Below, piece after piece: positions 23,158 through 34,289 of a stretch of DNA of 64,000 bases (position 1 is the first letter of the stretch; every line of letters starts with the position of its first letter). The notes beneath the pieces were generated by a model. That model did no database searches. It had not been told where the DNA came from and worked only from the letters and a program-made list of their open reading frames with translations. The stretch is from Haemaphysalis longicornis (taxonomy: Eukaryota; Arthropoda; Arachnida; Ixodida; Ixodidae): positions 41,476,745 to 41,540,744 of the forward strand of contig CM023450.1 in the NCBI GenBank assembly GCA_013339765.2, written 5' to 3'. The translations under genes and the position numbers were made by a program.

Positions 23158-23958
23158 TTTGCCACGTGCGCGCGTGCCCTGGTGTAGCCGCCGGGTGTCC
23201 ATTTTGTTTGAAGTACTACGCATTTACGAACAAAAAAAAAAATGCGCAGACATCCCCAGCTTTCTCGCTCAAAATTCCAACCTCTCAGGAACCTAGCGAA
23301 AACCCTTCAGGAAAGTGATACTTGGCATAAACCAAGAAGTCAATGTGGGGATGAAAACTCTAAAATAACTTTCCAAGGTTCCTAGTATTTTTTGTTTAAT
23401 TCGCTGTGAGAAAATCTTACTCTTGATGCTTTTGTAAGGGATAGTTTCAATGGCTCTAGAGATTAGTCGTGCAACGTGCTACACTTGAAACTATGCACAA
23501 AGCAAGTTTTCACCCCCAAAATTCGCTATGCGAAAATATTTCACATTTTTCTAAAAAACTACAGAGTAATCATTCTTGAAATGACTGCCATGAGCAGGAA
23601 AGCTGCACATGCTTTACGTGAGAGCGCGTTGTAGAGTAAGAAAAGTCCCTTTAATCACCTGTAGAATTCATACGGCTGAAACCCAGGCCGTTAGCGTCAA
23701 AACCCGAGGCCGTATCCCAGCCACTCAGAAGCCGACGCGTGGGGATCTTTTGGAAGTAGCTCACAGTGGAACATCACCCGGTGGTCCGGTCGAGAAAATA
23801 AAGTTGAACATTTTTTCTGTGTTCTGGTCCACAGTCAGGCAATGCGAAACATTATTTTTTTTTTTTTTTTTCACTCCGGGTTTCGGAAATTGTCAACAGA
23901 CGATTTACAAATGCTAGGAATGGGGATGATCTTGCTATTCGAGGCGGCGAGCTCTTAC

Positions 23959-24129
23959 CGGGGCGCAGCAGACCGAGACCGAGACGAGCTTCCTGCGAAG
24001 GACGGACAGGGCGAGCGACTGCCACTGCCGGTTCACCTCGGCGCACGTGAACAGCGCCTCGGTGTCCATGTACTCGAGAACCTTCTCCACCACGAAATCC
24101 TTGGCGAACACGTTGCGCTCCTCCTCCAT
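23959..24129 (-). CDS. Exon 1 of FBXO22-like gene: start codon and F-box
   Basis: Encodes residues 1-57, starting MEEERNVFAKDF. The F-box covers about residues 7-50, with the hydrophobic spacing VVEKVLEYMDTEALFTCAEV and the conserved NRQW that ends the second helix, followed by a basic LRRK segment. This matches the FBXO22 F-box in layout, including the short strand-like VSVSV stretch after it. The start is chosen because an in-frame TGA lies 9 nt upstream of the ATG and the context has a purine at -3. The exon ends after codon 57 at a good donor, CCG then GTAAGAG, leaving phase 0. The F-box is expected to bind SKP1 in the SCF complex. Confidence 0.8.
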
Positions 24130-27100
24130 GTCTTCTCAGAGGACTTCGGAGCTGAATCCCAACCGACGTTTCTACCTCGGTGGTTCGACGCGGCGTTCCA
24201 GGAGGGTCAAATGGCGATAGCAATAGCTCTTGGCAGCTGGTTGGTTGGTTGCCTCTAAAAACATACCCTTGAGCAGGGGATTGGCCAAGAAGCTGGAGAT
24301 AATAAAGTAAACCAACTTCAACAAGAAAAAACGAGGATGCTTAGAATTACCTACGACTGTGAAGGCAAAAGCCCCATTGGGCCTCCTGCTGATCTGCTCT
24401 TGAATATTCGGGTGAACTCCGTGGCCACGCCCGTCACTACTTGACCAGCCCCTTGACAGCACCCGCTGAAGCTTGTTCCGTCCGCTCGCTGACGCAAGGA
24501 GTATCCCGTTCGGCATCGTGGGTACTTTTACCTGTCAAGGTGACTCGTTTTGCAGGTGCGGCACTGGCTTACCCTCCTCCGCTACTCTGCCCTTTCTGAG
24601 CCCTGCTCCCACCCTCGTCCGACCCCGCTGTTTCTTGGCGCGTCATCCCTGGACAACGATATTTACAGCAAAGCGATATTCATAACGATATTTGCGTCAG
24701 TCAGTGTGTCAGTAAACTATATTGATGTAACGAGAGGGTGAAAAGGTGGATCTAGAGAAGTGTGTGGGGCGAGTCTTTCCAGGGCCCCACTTTCAGCTGC
24801 CCTGATCTGCGTTCTTCGGATCAACTTTTGCTCGAGGGCGCAGTTGGCCAGGGATGCCTCTTATGACTCTAGTATGTTTGGTTCCTGAATGTTTTCTCGT
24901 GGCCACATAATGGGGCACCCCAAGGATGCGTGAAAGAGATTTGCTACCTCTCCGAATTTCTGGCAGTGTTCGGCTGTGGTCTTCGGTAACATAAAAATAA
25001 CCCCTAAACTTGCGTATGAAGGCGTTTGAATTTTCGCTGGAGTTTAACTTTGGTAGGTATCACGGTGTTTGTGTGGAGGGGGAGACGAAGACTAAGAATG
25101 ATGCTGAGACGAGGCCTGGTGAGGAGTTTTTGGTGGGTTTCAAGCTGTACGAGTTCTCTTATTTGGCGTGGTCGCTTTGGAACCTCGCTTTCTACGCCCT
25201 CCCCCCGCCCACCACACTCATCGCTCCCGCTTGGAACGAAAACTCGGGGACTTGGCTCTTGTTTCACCATTTGGTAAGCACTACGACTTACCCTTGCTAG
25301 CGACATACGTTGCTCGTCGTTAGGTGGTCCGTCTCGTGCGCGCCTCAGTTAACCTAGAGAGAAAACGCCTTCAATGAAAGCTGAAGAGGTCAGCCCCACT
25401 AACGGGGGGGCTTGCTACTCGAGATGGGATGAATACAGTGAGGTGACAGCGAAAAACAGAGAAAAAAAAAAAACGAAAGAAAGAAAGGGGAGGAGAAGAG
25501 AAAATGCACACATATATAAAATGTATATTCTCAGAGGGTTCACAGAACCTCTTCAAGGCCTGTTTCCACAAGAAAAGTAAGCCGAATTTTTGTACCCAGC
25601 ACTGCCTCCTCACGATTTCGCCAGGGTCCAAGGAAGTGTGAGAGTTCTAGAGGCGGATGTTCAGCGTATGGAAAAACACGTAAATTATAAAAATCCCCTG
25701 ATGCCTTCAGATTTTGATGTCTCGTATTGTCCCTGAAACATGTCTTCCCAACAATGCATTTGTGTTTAAAGGTGAAGCCAACTTCAAAAAGATCGGTGTA
25801 AGCTTGGTCGTACACCGATCCATATATCTTGCAAAGCTTGGTCTTTGTAAGCCGCATTTCACACATTGACGGTTGCTCAGTGAATTGTGGCCATCCACGC
25901 AGGGATTGTGGTTGCAGCCCCACCTTTTACTCTCCATCCACCACCCCCGACTATTTGCCTAGTCGCGTATACTGCTCACCACGCGAGGCGTCTATCTTCC
26001 CCCTGCCATTCTGTAATGCTGCGCGCTTCTCGGCGGCCACCTGTGCGGCGCGCTACAGCCTGCGTTGTGATTAGCGTAGCGGCGCTATAACAAAACGTCA
26101 TTGCCACTGCCCAACAATCATGTGTGCCTTAGCCTGTGACGTAGAGATCGGACCACTGTCCTTATTATTTAATGTAGCAAATCCCCCAAACCCCTACATA
26201 GCAAATGCAACCAGACCTCCAGCTTCGGTGTACTTCCCTCTTCCCATGGTGAAAGGGCTCTGATTTCTTTCCATTTCACGCGTTACATGAAACATATGAA
26301 TGAATTTGATCGTAACCTCGCTTATAATTTATGAGGTTTGTCTCGAAAGTTCCTCCATGAGAGCAAAAAAAAAAAAAAAGAAGGCAGAGGTTGCCTCAGA
26401 CCACAGGATAAAACCAATATGTCTGGGAACACGGCAAGAGACAAAAAATCTATGGTAGCTTGCCAAGATTTCAGGTGTTAGTGCATGTAACATATTTTGA
26501 AGCAACTGAAGCGAATTCGAACAATATGCTGCAATTTCTGAGATGAATCGGGGTCCGTTTTTATACGCTGATCTCAGATAAATGTAGAAAAAATCCCCGC
26601 AGGTCAGCAGCGCTAAATTAGGTTCAATACGGCACTTCGAACATAACAGCACAAACGCAACCACGCTTTATCAACCTGTGGTCAACCTACAAAAAAAAAT
26701 CTTATAAAAGCACTGGTGAGACACGCAACGCTAGTCTTGAATACGCTTTCCCTTTGTACTAAGATAATACAGGACATGGTGCTCTTGGTAGTGGCCTTTT
26801 GTAAAATTAAAAAAATTGAAAGAAAGGACTCTTTGTCAAGCGTTCCTGCATGAACTCCTCGGCACGTCACAGCAAACTACAGGCTAAAGACGTTAACAGA
26901 GGTTGAAGAGAATGAGAAAATACGCGGGCGCTTATGCTGCCGGAAGTTTGCGAACAATGGCATTGTTTCTTTTAGAAGCCTAGGCCTTTCAAGCCACCTT
27001 TCCAACTCTTGTCCCTGTGCCTAATAAAATTTTCTTCGTACCAGGCACGCTATGTGACAAATGAGGCGCTGGCTTAGTTTATTGTGTGCGTAAGCCGCTA

Positions 27101-27190
27101 ACCTGCAACTGCTGGTATATGTAAATTCTCTCTGATGGTTCTCTTCCCTTCCCTTTTAAAGCGCGTTCTTCTTGAAGCTGCCCTTTGACA
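24130..27190. other. Upstream flank of the host gene, nothing recognised
   Basis: This should hold the promoter and any 5' non-coding exon of the F-box gene, but no TATA box, CpG cluster or initiator stands out. Open frames at 24172-24516, 25004-25306 and 25540-25923 lack domains. A-runs at 25460 and 26368 are probably old poly(A) tails. Confidence 0.4.
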
Positions 27191-27197
27191 TCAGCGT

Positions 27198-27655
27198 TTT
27201 TTAACACGAATGTGTTTTATTCCGGGATTCGCGAAGATTTTACTTACGTCATATCCGTCACGGAAGTGAAGCCATGGTACAACGAAGCAAGCGGCATGTA
27301 AAGGGTGCACCCCTGCACACAGGTTCTTCTTGCGGAGAAGCAACCTTTAGTACTAAAGAGTACGTTATACTTAGGGTTGTTCGTTTTCGGGTTTTATATT
27401 TGAACACTAAAGTATTTTAGGCCGTGATACCCCCAGATTTCACTGACATCATATCCGTCAAGGAAATGACGCCAGTACACCTTTGCCGAAACGACCCGAT
27501 AGCAGGACGTCTCTCGCCAAGCGCACCCACAAGACAGCCGCCGACCCGCAAATCATGCTCAGCGGCAGATTTCGCTTCACATTTCACTTTTGTGTTTTAC
27601 CGAGTCCTATGACAGAGAAATCAACCACAGTTTTTTTGTTTTTAGGGTCACCCAA
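27198..27655 (+). repeat. Dispersed repeat, copy A (inverted relative to copy B)
   Basis: About 450 bp starting TTAACACGAATGTGTTTTAT and ending in CCACAGTTTTTTTG. It matches the reverse complement of 35925-36357 along its length. Internally a motif (TGACATCATATCCGTCA type) recurs about 190 bp apart, so the family itself is built from a duplicated block. Confidence 0.7.
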
Positions 27656-27659
27656 ATTC

Positions 27660-27929
27660 GACAGGGAGAATGATATGTAACAAGACCTATTTCGGCCGCG
27701 CGTTTTATTTATCCCTAATAACTTGGCGCCTATGAACATAATTTTTCTGCAAAATAAGGGCCAATGTGTTAATCCAGAAACGACAGCACAAGCGGTTGGG
27801 TTGGATTACTCGCTTTAAAAGTGCGATTGCTAATTTAAAAAATGTTAATTAATGAAGCTAACACATAATGTGGCCGGTCTTAGCGGGGAAACGTGCTATT
27901 TCTCGCTTTGAGGTGCATGCATTGGAAGT
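27660..27929. other. Spacer between dispersed repeat and T2-like element
   Basis: Nothing recognised. Confidence 0.4.
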
Positions 27930-29557
27930 TTAAAGGGACACTGAAATGAATTTGTCAAGCTCACGTTTTTGCTTGCACTGCGTAGATTGGCTCAAATTAA
28001 CACACTTTTCATCGTTTATCCGTTTGATAAGTCGGTAATTATTTTATAAAGCGGGAAAGAAGAAAAGCTACCATGCAGGGTCTATGGCGGCCGCATCAAC
28101 TAAAGGCTGTGACGACAGGAGGAGATGTACCTTGATTGGACGATGTCCAAGGTTAGCATTCAAACAAGTTTCGGTTTCGGTTCTGTAAAACAACATGCTT
28201 GACATCCGAAGGCATCGTTGGAAGGGCATTCTCGATATCTCAGTAATCGTCGTACCGCGCTTCTGCCACGTTGTCTGTCGTAAAATGCCTAAGATAAGCC
28301 TCCCAGGACGGCTTGGAATCGTAGCAATCACTAGCCCAGGCCAACACAGTGGATGAACGCCCTCCGCGTCACCGCAGACGCTCAAATGCCATGCGCTTTT
28401 CTCGCATATTTGGAGCTTGCCTCACTCATGCCTGCATCGTAAAAAGCGTGTTCGAACCAGGCCAAGGATCTGCTGATTCTCGCCTGTTCCCACTGCCCGC
28501 AAGCAGTCGGTGCTAGGTGGCAACAGCACGCCAACGAGAACTCGCTAGCGCACCAGTGTCAGTCTGCGCGCGTTCTGCGAACTCGCTCTTGGAGCAGTGA
28601 ACGTTGCGGCCCAAGAAATGGTGAACTCAGTTTAGAAAACATCGGCCGCAAACGAAAAAATCAACTTACAAAAAAAAAACATGTACCCTCGGGGATTCGA
28701 ACTTGCGACTTGCAAAACAATAATCCTAGCGCTTCAAACCACACGGCCACGAGCCAGCGCTACCGTGGTTGGATATGTAAGGTATATAATGTACAGCGAG
28801 GTTACACTTTTATTTAGTTTTAGCATTTCAAGTACCTTAGGTGATTATTTTTTGTATAGCGCTCGTGCAGTACGCGTCCACCAAACGTCCACAATTTCTT
28901 CGAAGGAAAAGCGTTCGTAGATGTGTGGTCGTGCTGCTGGCCGCTGTGCTTGATCACCCAACGCAAAAAAGTGCTTCCTGCTCCGCAGTATTGCGCTGTA
29001 CGGTAAAAGTTTCAGTTGATTTTAATTTCTTAGTACCTATATTGACTTCGCTGACTCTTCTCCCGCCTTCAAGTGGCCTTAGATTTTCCTACTCTCGTAC
29101 CAGTCATTGAAGCGTCGCATGTGCACTTGTGCAGCGCTTGTGTGGAGCGACCCGGACTCGGAGCTTGATACCGTGTACAAACTAACAAAGTAAAGAAAGG
29201 CACATTCTTCTATTGACAAACGTGTTGTGGCTTAGTTTCAACTGAGCGAGCGAATAGCGACGACCCGTCGGCGGCCGGCGGACTAAACGCTGGGCCGACT
29301 GACTCTGTCAGTAGGTCGGCGAGCCGCGCAGTAGCGCAGCCAATTGCCAGCTCATCTCCTCCTGACGTCACACGAAAACACCACAGAAAATGGGCGAGGG
29401 TGCAGAGAGGAGGACAGCCTTTTCGAATTGATTTTTCTACTAAATAAATTCGCGTAAACGCGCCCAGAGTGGTCGAAACATGGCCTATGGTCCCCGGAGT
29501 ATACAATTTGAGCTAGTAATCCTGCAATGTTTACAAATGACTTCAGTGTCCCTTTAA
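27930..29557 (+). mobile_element. T2/Kolobok-like TTAA element, copy 1
   Basis: 1628 bp bounded by TTAA. It begins TTAAAGGGACACTGAAATGA and ends TGACTTCAGTGTCCCTTTAA, about 20-bp terminal inverted repeats. TTAAAGGRR ends with TTAA duplication define the T2 family of the Kolobok superfamily. piggyBac shares TTAA but normally has CCC-type ends. About 1.6 kb matches copies 2 and 3 along the whole length. No intact transposase is visible. A tRNA-like Pol III box pair lies inside at 28675-28760 on the minus strand. Confidence 0.85.
28671..28762 (-). other. tRNA-like Pol III box pair inside the T2-like element
   Basis: The minus strand shows TGGCCGTGTGGTTTGAAGCG (A-box-like), GTTCGAATCC (B-box-like) and a T run about 20 nt later that could terminate Pol III. 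The T stem does not pair, so it is not a working tRNA. The same block is present in copies 2 (43970-44070) and 3 (61250-61340). Confidence 0.6.
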
Positions 29558-29559
29558 GC

Positions 29560-32250
29560 TGCTTTCTGAGATCTTGCTGGTGAGTGAGGGCCCGTGCATG
29601 CGCTTGAATGTGGGGACTAGGAGCGGACAAAAAATACTCAACTCCTGTGCGCTAATTTTTGTGAACAATGGCGTAGTATAATCGTAATTATTGCAGTTAT
29701 GTTAGCAGAAATTTTAGTCGATGTCTGCGGAAAAATTTTCCGAGGGTGCCCATACAATAAAGTCGATATCTAGCATTATGTTCCTTCTAACACACATTTC
29801 GCTGTGTTTTAAAAGTCTACCGCCGGTATTCAAAGATATCGCTTCTTAAGCTAGGTAACGTACTGGTAAACAGGCGCAACTCCAGCGCTCTTATGTCGTG
29901 CGTGATGCGTGATTCTATGGAGAGGATGCCGATTCTAACAGAAAAATAAAGATGGCAGAGGGGACAGTCCATGGCCAGCTCTGTTCCTATAGCCGTCTCG
30001 GCACACTGTTGCGCAGGGACGTTAAACCAGACAGTTTAAATTGTGTTTTTTGCAGTTTTGTTATGTTGAGTCACCAAACTGAACCAGTTTGGCGACTCAA
30101 CCACAACGAAACGATAACAGCCGGAACCCCATTCCGAACCCGTCTTTTACTTTTTTTTTTCTGCACGGCAACGTGTTTTCTACATGGAAAAAATTATAGG
30201 CGGCCTACAAGATTTATTTCTCCCTCCCTTTTTTCCCCTCTTTATCTGTCAATATGACGAGAAGGTGTTGTTTGCTAACGTGTATTTTTTCGTAACCAAA
30301 GCCTAATGTTGTGGCTTACATATAGTACATGAAAATGTATACTTATTGCAGAATTTCACGGGAGAATAAAGGTGTAGATATGAACGATTCGCCATGTTAC
30401 CATAGCCGCAGTCGTAATTAAAGCCCGAACTGGAGATTGCCAACAAAAGCAGGAATTCAACCTTCCAACTGTATATACAACCCATCATTCATAACTTCCA
30501 TCATAATGGAGCCAATACGCCAAGGCTCGTCTTACTGACGCAGCACCCAAATTGCGCGTAATTGAAACAACATTGTTACGGTTACCTCATTGCTTACTCA
30601 GCTAACGCTAGGAAAAGATCACACGAGAACTTTTGGAGTTAAATTATCAGTGCTGCAAGCGAGGAATACGACAAGGTAAAGTCTACTTCCCCGAGGTACA
30701 CCGCAAGTTAGTGGAAGGTTTAGTTGTGTATTCTAAAGCGACCAATGATTTGGTTTCGGTGCTTCGCTGCAATGGGTTTAAGGAGAAGTCTTGAGGTCAT
30801 AGTTCTCATCAGTAGTCCCGAAGCTTATGTAAAATCAAGGTGTGCAGGGTGTGTTTGCTTCAGTTCCAGGTCAAAACTTTCTGCACTTCGCTGCGAATCA
30901 GATGAACGCTTCTAAGACGTAACAAAAAGCGTCTGTTTAACGTAGTCTTTCCAAAACCCCAGGGGTAGAAAAGAGAGGTAGCGTGAATGTAAATGTAATT
31001 AAGCGCAGGATGCTGGCAGGGACCGTTATAAATTACAGCTATTTGTGGATATTTCATGCAGCACTCTCCCATGCAGAAAGTAAGAGAGGGTAATGGGCGG
31101 AATAGCAACGGCTCTAGCTGCAATGTTCGGTGCGCATCGTTTCTCTTAATTTGCGTGTGGTCTGGCTGGTCATACGTTATCCCACTTCTCTCGTATATGC
31201 GAACGAACAGGAAGCGATATTCGCATGGTGGCAGCAGTGAAGGAGCCTTTATCGGGAGCAAACCACTGTATATGTATACTTCGGTGTGAACGGTATTCGT
31301 CGTTTATGCTCGTCACAACAGCTTGCCTTTCGATGAATAATTTTTTTCCTAATTTCGTTCCCAATTTTACGACTGGTGTTTTTGTGGACGTTTATTTTCC
31401 TTTCATATCTCGCTGGCAGAGTGGGGCCCGGTTGCCCCATTAATCCTCGCGATACCTGGAGATTATACTACCCGTATAGCTCTGGAATATTACCATGACC
31501 AATGGAACACCGCCAATGTATTGCGGGCGATCGTTCGTCCTTGGGCTAAAAAAAGGCGAGATTGCAGAAGATTTTCCCAGAACCGTTTCCAACAAACGGT
31601 TTGAAGGTGCGAAGCAATTTTTGAGAGCCGTGAAAGGTTTACGATTAAAACTGCTGTGCAGAAAATTGCGTCTATATTTCTCCGCATCGTAGCGGCACAC
31701 CAGGAAGTACAGCCATGAACGTCCACTAATTCAATTCGGCGTGAATAGTTCTTTCCGATAAATTTGCTGCTCCAATCTATTCACCCTGCACACACACGAC
31801 AAATGAGCGTAGTAAAATTGTCGACGCTGGGTAAAAACCGCGCTAAATTATTCCTTTCAAGCTGTACATGCCCTATTGCATAAGCGTTTTCTGGGTATCT
31901 AAAGAAGCTCTTCTTTGGCGATATTCCGGCAATATAATCGCAAAAAAACGCGTTAAAAAGGATACGCCGAAGAAAGAACAGCACGTCAGCATTTAATCAC
32001 TTCTTTTTCTTTTTTATTACCGTGCACTGCTATGTATCAATGTGTCTGTCGTTTATCTGCCCAAAACGGTGCATTGGAGCGCAGTTGGGTATGTGGGAAC
32101 ACATAGTTTTTTACTTCATTCGCATGCGACGATGTGGCAGACCACAGCCCTTACGTAAGCATCGCTCCGCTAGCTCTGCAATTCCGATTTTATATTGCTG
32201 GTCTATCACACGTCTATCAGCGCGTTTGTTTCACACCACTGGGCTTGGAA
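29560..32250. other. Unannotated stretch
   Basis: No domains or element ends found. The 133-codon minus-strand frame at 30860-31261 has no family resemblance and is of chance length. Confidence 0.4.
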
Positions 32251-32262
32251 CTAAATTGAAAG

Positions 32263-32510
32263 ATTGATTGATTGATTGTAGCGTTTAACGCGCCGACGCA
32301 GCGCAGGCGATGAGGCGCGCCGTAGTGGAGGGCTCCGGATTAATTTTGACCACCTGGGGATCTTTAATGTGCGTCGAAATCTCGAACACACGGGCGTTTT
32401 TTGCTTTTCGCCTCCATCAGAAAAGCGGCCGCCGCGGCCGGGAATCGAATCCGCGACCTCGTGCTCAGTAGCGCAACTCCTTAGCCACTGAGCCACCGCG
32501 GCGGGTGTAG
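32263..32510 (-). mobile_element. Ruka-like SINE with target duplication
   Basis: Reverse-orientation copy: (GATT)n here is the CAAT tail, then the body, a B box (antisense GGGAATCGAATCC) and an A box near the 5' end. An 8-bp direct repeat, ATTGAAAG, lies at 32255-32262 and 32511-32518, marking the insertion. Confidence 0.88.
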
Positions 32511-32519
32511 ATTGAAAGA

Positions 32520-34100
32520 CGCTCTGTTACAAGAGCGGTGCGTATGAGCGCGGATCGCTGAGGAGGAATGCTCAGAAACTGACGTCGGGGGAACTCTTCG
32601 AAAGGGCTGTTTATCCAGCGTCAACAGTTTCAACTGTCTCTGTGTGCTTTTCTGTCCTTTACAGAGGTGTTTACGCGATTTTTCTTCACTTGGGCCAACA
32701 GAGCGCCCCCACAGCTAACAGGATGCCTAGTCACTTTACAAAGTTCGTGGCAAGTTGAAGACTTGTAATGGGCGTCGTCCTTTGCTTGCGGACATTGTTT
32801 GCCCGAAACGCGTTAGCCGTCTCCTCAACGTTCGTTGCCTCGTGACAAACACTTGCCACTTTCTACAAAATACACAGCGCCGCTGCAATGTTTGCGACAT
32901 CGACGGCAGAGTTGCACCGCAGGATGGCATCGAAGACGGCTGGTCGACATTTAACGCGGCAGCGTAAGTAGGTCGCAGTCTGTGAAATAGGCGAGACGAA
33001 ATGTGACGCCGCCTAGCTGGGAAAAACCTCTCAGTCAAGGTCACAGGAGGAGAGAATTCCGAGCGAACGCGTTGCTAGGCGACGTCGAGGATAATCGGTG
33101 CGTGGCGCTGGAGCCTGGAGCACGCGAAGAGAGTGAGTCCCGCCACCGTGCATAGCCACGGGGCGGTCCTCAGGGCTGCAGAAATAATTAGACGAACGAT
33201 AATGGAATAATTGGATAAACAATGACGGCAGAAATGGGGGGGACGTACCTGCACACGAAATACGGTACCATGTCGTGGAATGACTCTAATTTTTTCCCGG
33301 TTGTCCGAGTGCGAAGGCACGGCGTCGAATGTTTCACGCGCTTCGCCTCTTGGCGTTGTGCAACGCAGTCCGGAGCATGCACGCCGTTGCCGCTGGCTGT
33401 GTGCTCTCCGGCGGCCCGTTTCCGGGAACCCCCAGGCCCGGCCGAGCACCACCTCTGCCTGCAGTGGTGCGGTCTGCTGGTTTCTCATTTCGGCTGGCAC
33501 CGTTTTCACGCCTAGTGGGCCGGGCTACCGTGGGGATGCGTTGGGGACAAACGGAAGGTTGTGCGCTTGCGTGCGCAAGAGGCGCGTCCTCGCCGCACGA
33601 ATCGTCGTCGGTTGCCGGTGGTTTGGAGAAAGGAAACAATCCCAAAGGTGAAGCCGCAGTGGGGATGTGTCTCGCCACCTGGACCGTGCGTGTTCACGCA
33701 CGCGCCGGGCACGACCTGGACAACACCGGCAGAGAGGGAGAGAGAAAGATGAATAAACTTTCTTGCAAATGGCATTTAGGAGGGGCTTGCGCATAGCCCG
33801 CTTTTACGGAGTGAAAGACCATTGTAATTTATTGTTCTTTCTTTATCAGTCTTAACAGCTTGTGGGCTCGGGTTCTGCCTTACCATGGTGCTTCACTTTA
33901 CATCCGCGTTCGAGCGAACAAATTCGGAGCACAGCAACCTTGTTTACTGGACCTAATCTTGTGCTTCAGGTGATTTCCAAGTGCGCTCAAAAGTGAGCTT
34001 CAGCTAGCGTCCACCAGACAGATTTGAAAAAAACAAAAAAACAAACAAAGAAATTAATGAAGGAAGGAAAACCTTAAAAGAAAAACGTTCTTTTTTTTTT
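32520..34100. other. GC-rich stretch without recognised gene
   Basis: Between 33280 and 33800 long overlapping frames occur on both strands (up to 155 codons), as expected from high GC. No domain is visible. A plus-strand AATAAA near 33752 could be a retroposon or transcript end. Confidence 0.35.
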
Positions 34101-34103
34101 GTA

Positions 34104-34285
34104 CGTCTGCCTCGGTGGCTTAGTGGTTGAGTCGTTCTACCTCTGAGAATGATCTTTAACGTGCGGCGAAATTCCGTACACCACGGGACTTTTGCTTTCT
34201 CCTCATCAGAAAGCTGACCGCAGCGGCCGGGAATCGAACCGCGACCTCGTGCCTCAGCAGCGCAAACGCCTTAGCCACGAGAATG
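34104..34285. mobile_element. Chimeric head-to-head Ruka-like SINE fragments
   Basis: A plus-strand A-box head (CTCGGTGGCTTAGTGG) of about 45 bp is joined at about 34148 to a minus-strand fragment containing the body and the B box (antisense GGGAATCGAACC). The two pieces face opposite ways, so this is a rearranged or twin-primed insertion. Confidence 0.7.
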
Positions 34286-34289
34286 ACAT

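Larger units (their letters stand above)
944..24129 (-). other. Span of a five-exon F-box/FIST (FBXO22-like) gene
   Basis: Five GC-rich minus-strand open segments join by GT-AG introns into one 1131-nt reading frame (376 residues plus TAG). Exons, 5' to 3', are 24129-23959, 18706-18535, 13767-13551, 6706-6412 and 1219-944, with intron phases 0, 1, 2 and 0. Human FBXO22 is about 400 residues, so the size fits. Introns are 5252, 4767, 6844 and 5192 bp and are filled with transposable elements. Known role of the family: FBXO22 binds SKP1 through its F-box and recruits substrates to a cullin-1 ubiquitin ligase. Its FIST domain is the likely ligand or substrate module. The donors of exons 2 and 3 (GTGCGG, GTGCGT) are weak, so those two boundaries are the least certain. 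No expression evidence is available here. Confidence 0.75.

Noticed and set aside
33280..33796. Overlapping frames of 114-155 codons on both strands
   Set aside because: High local GC lowers stop frequency on both strands. No domain or exon structure could be supported.
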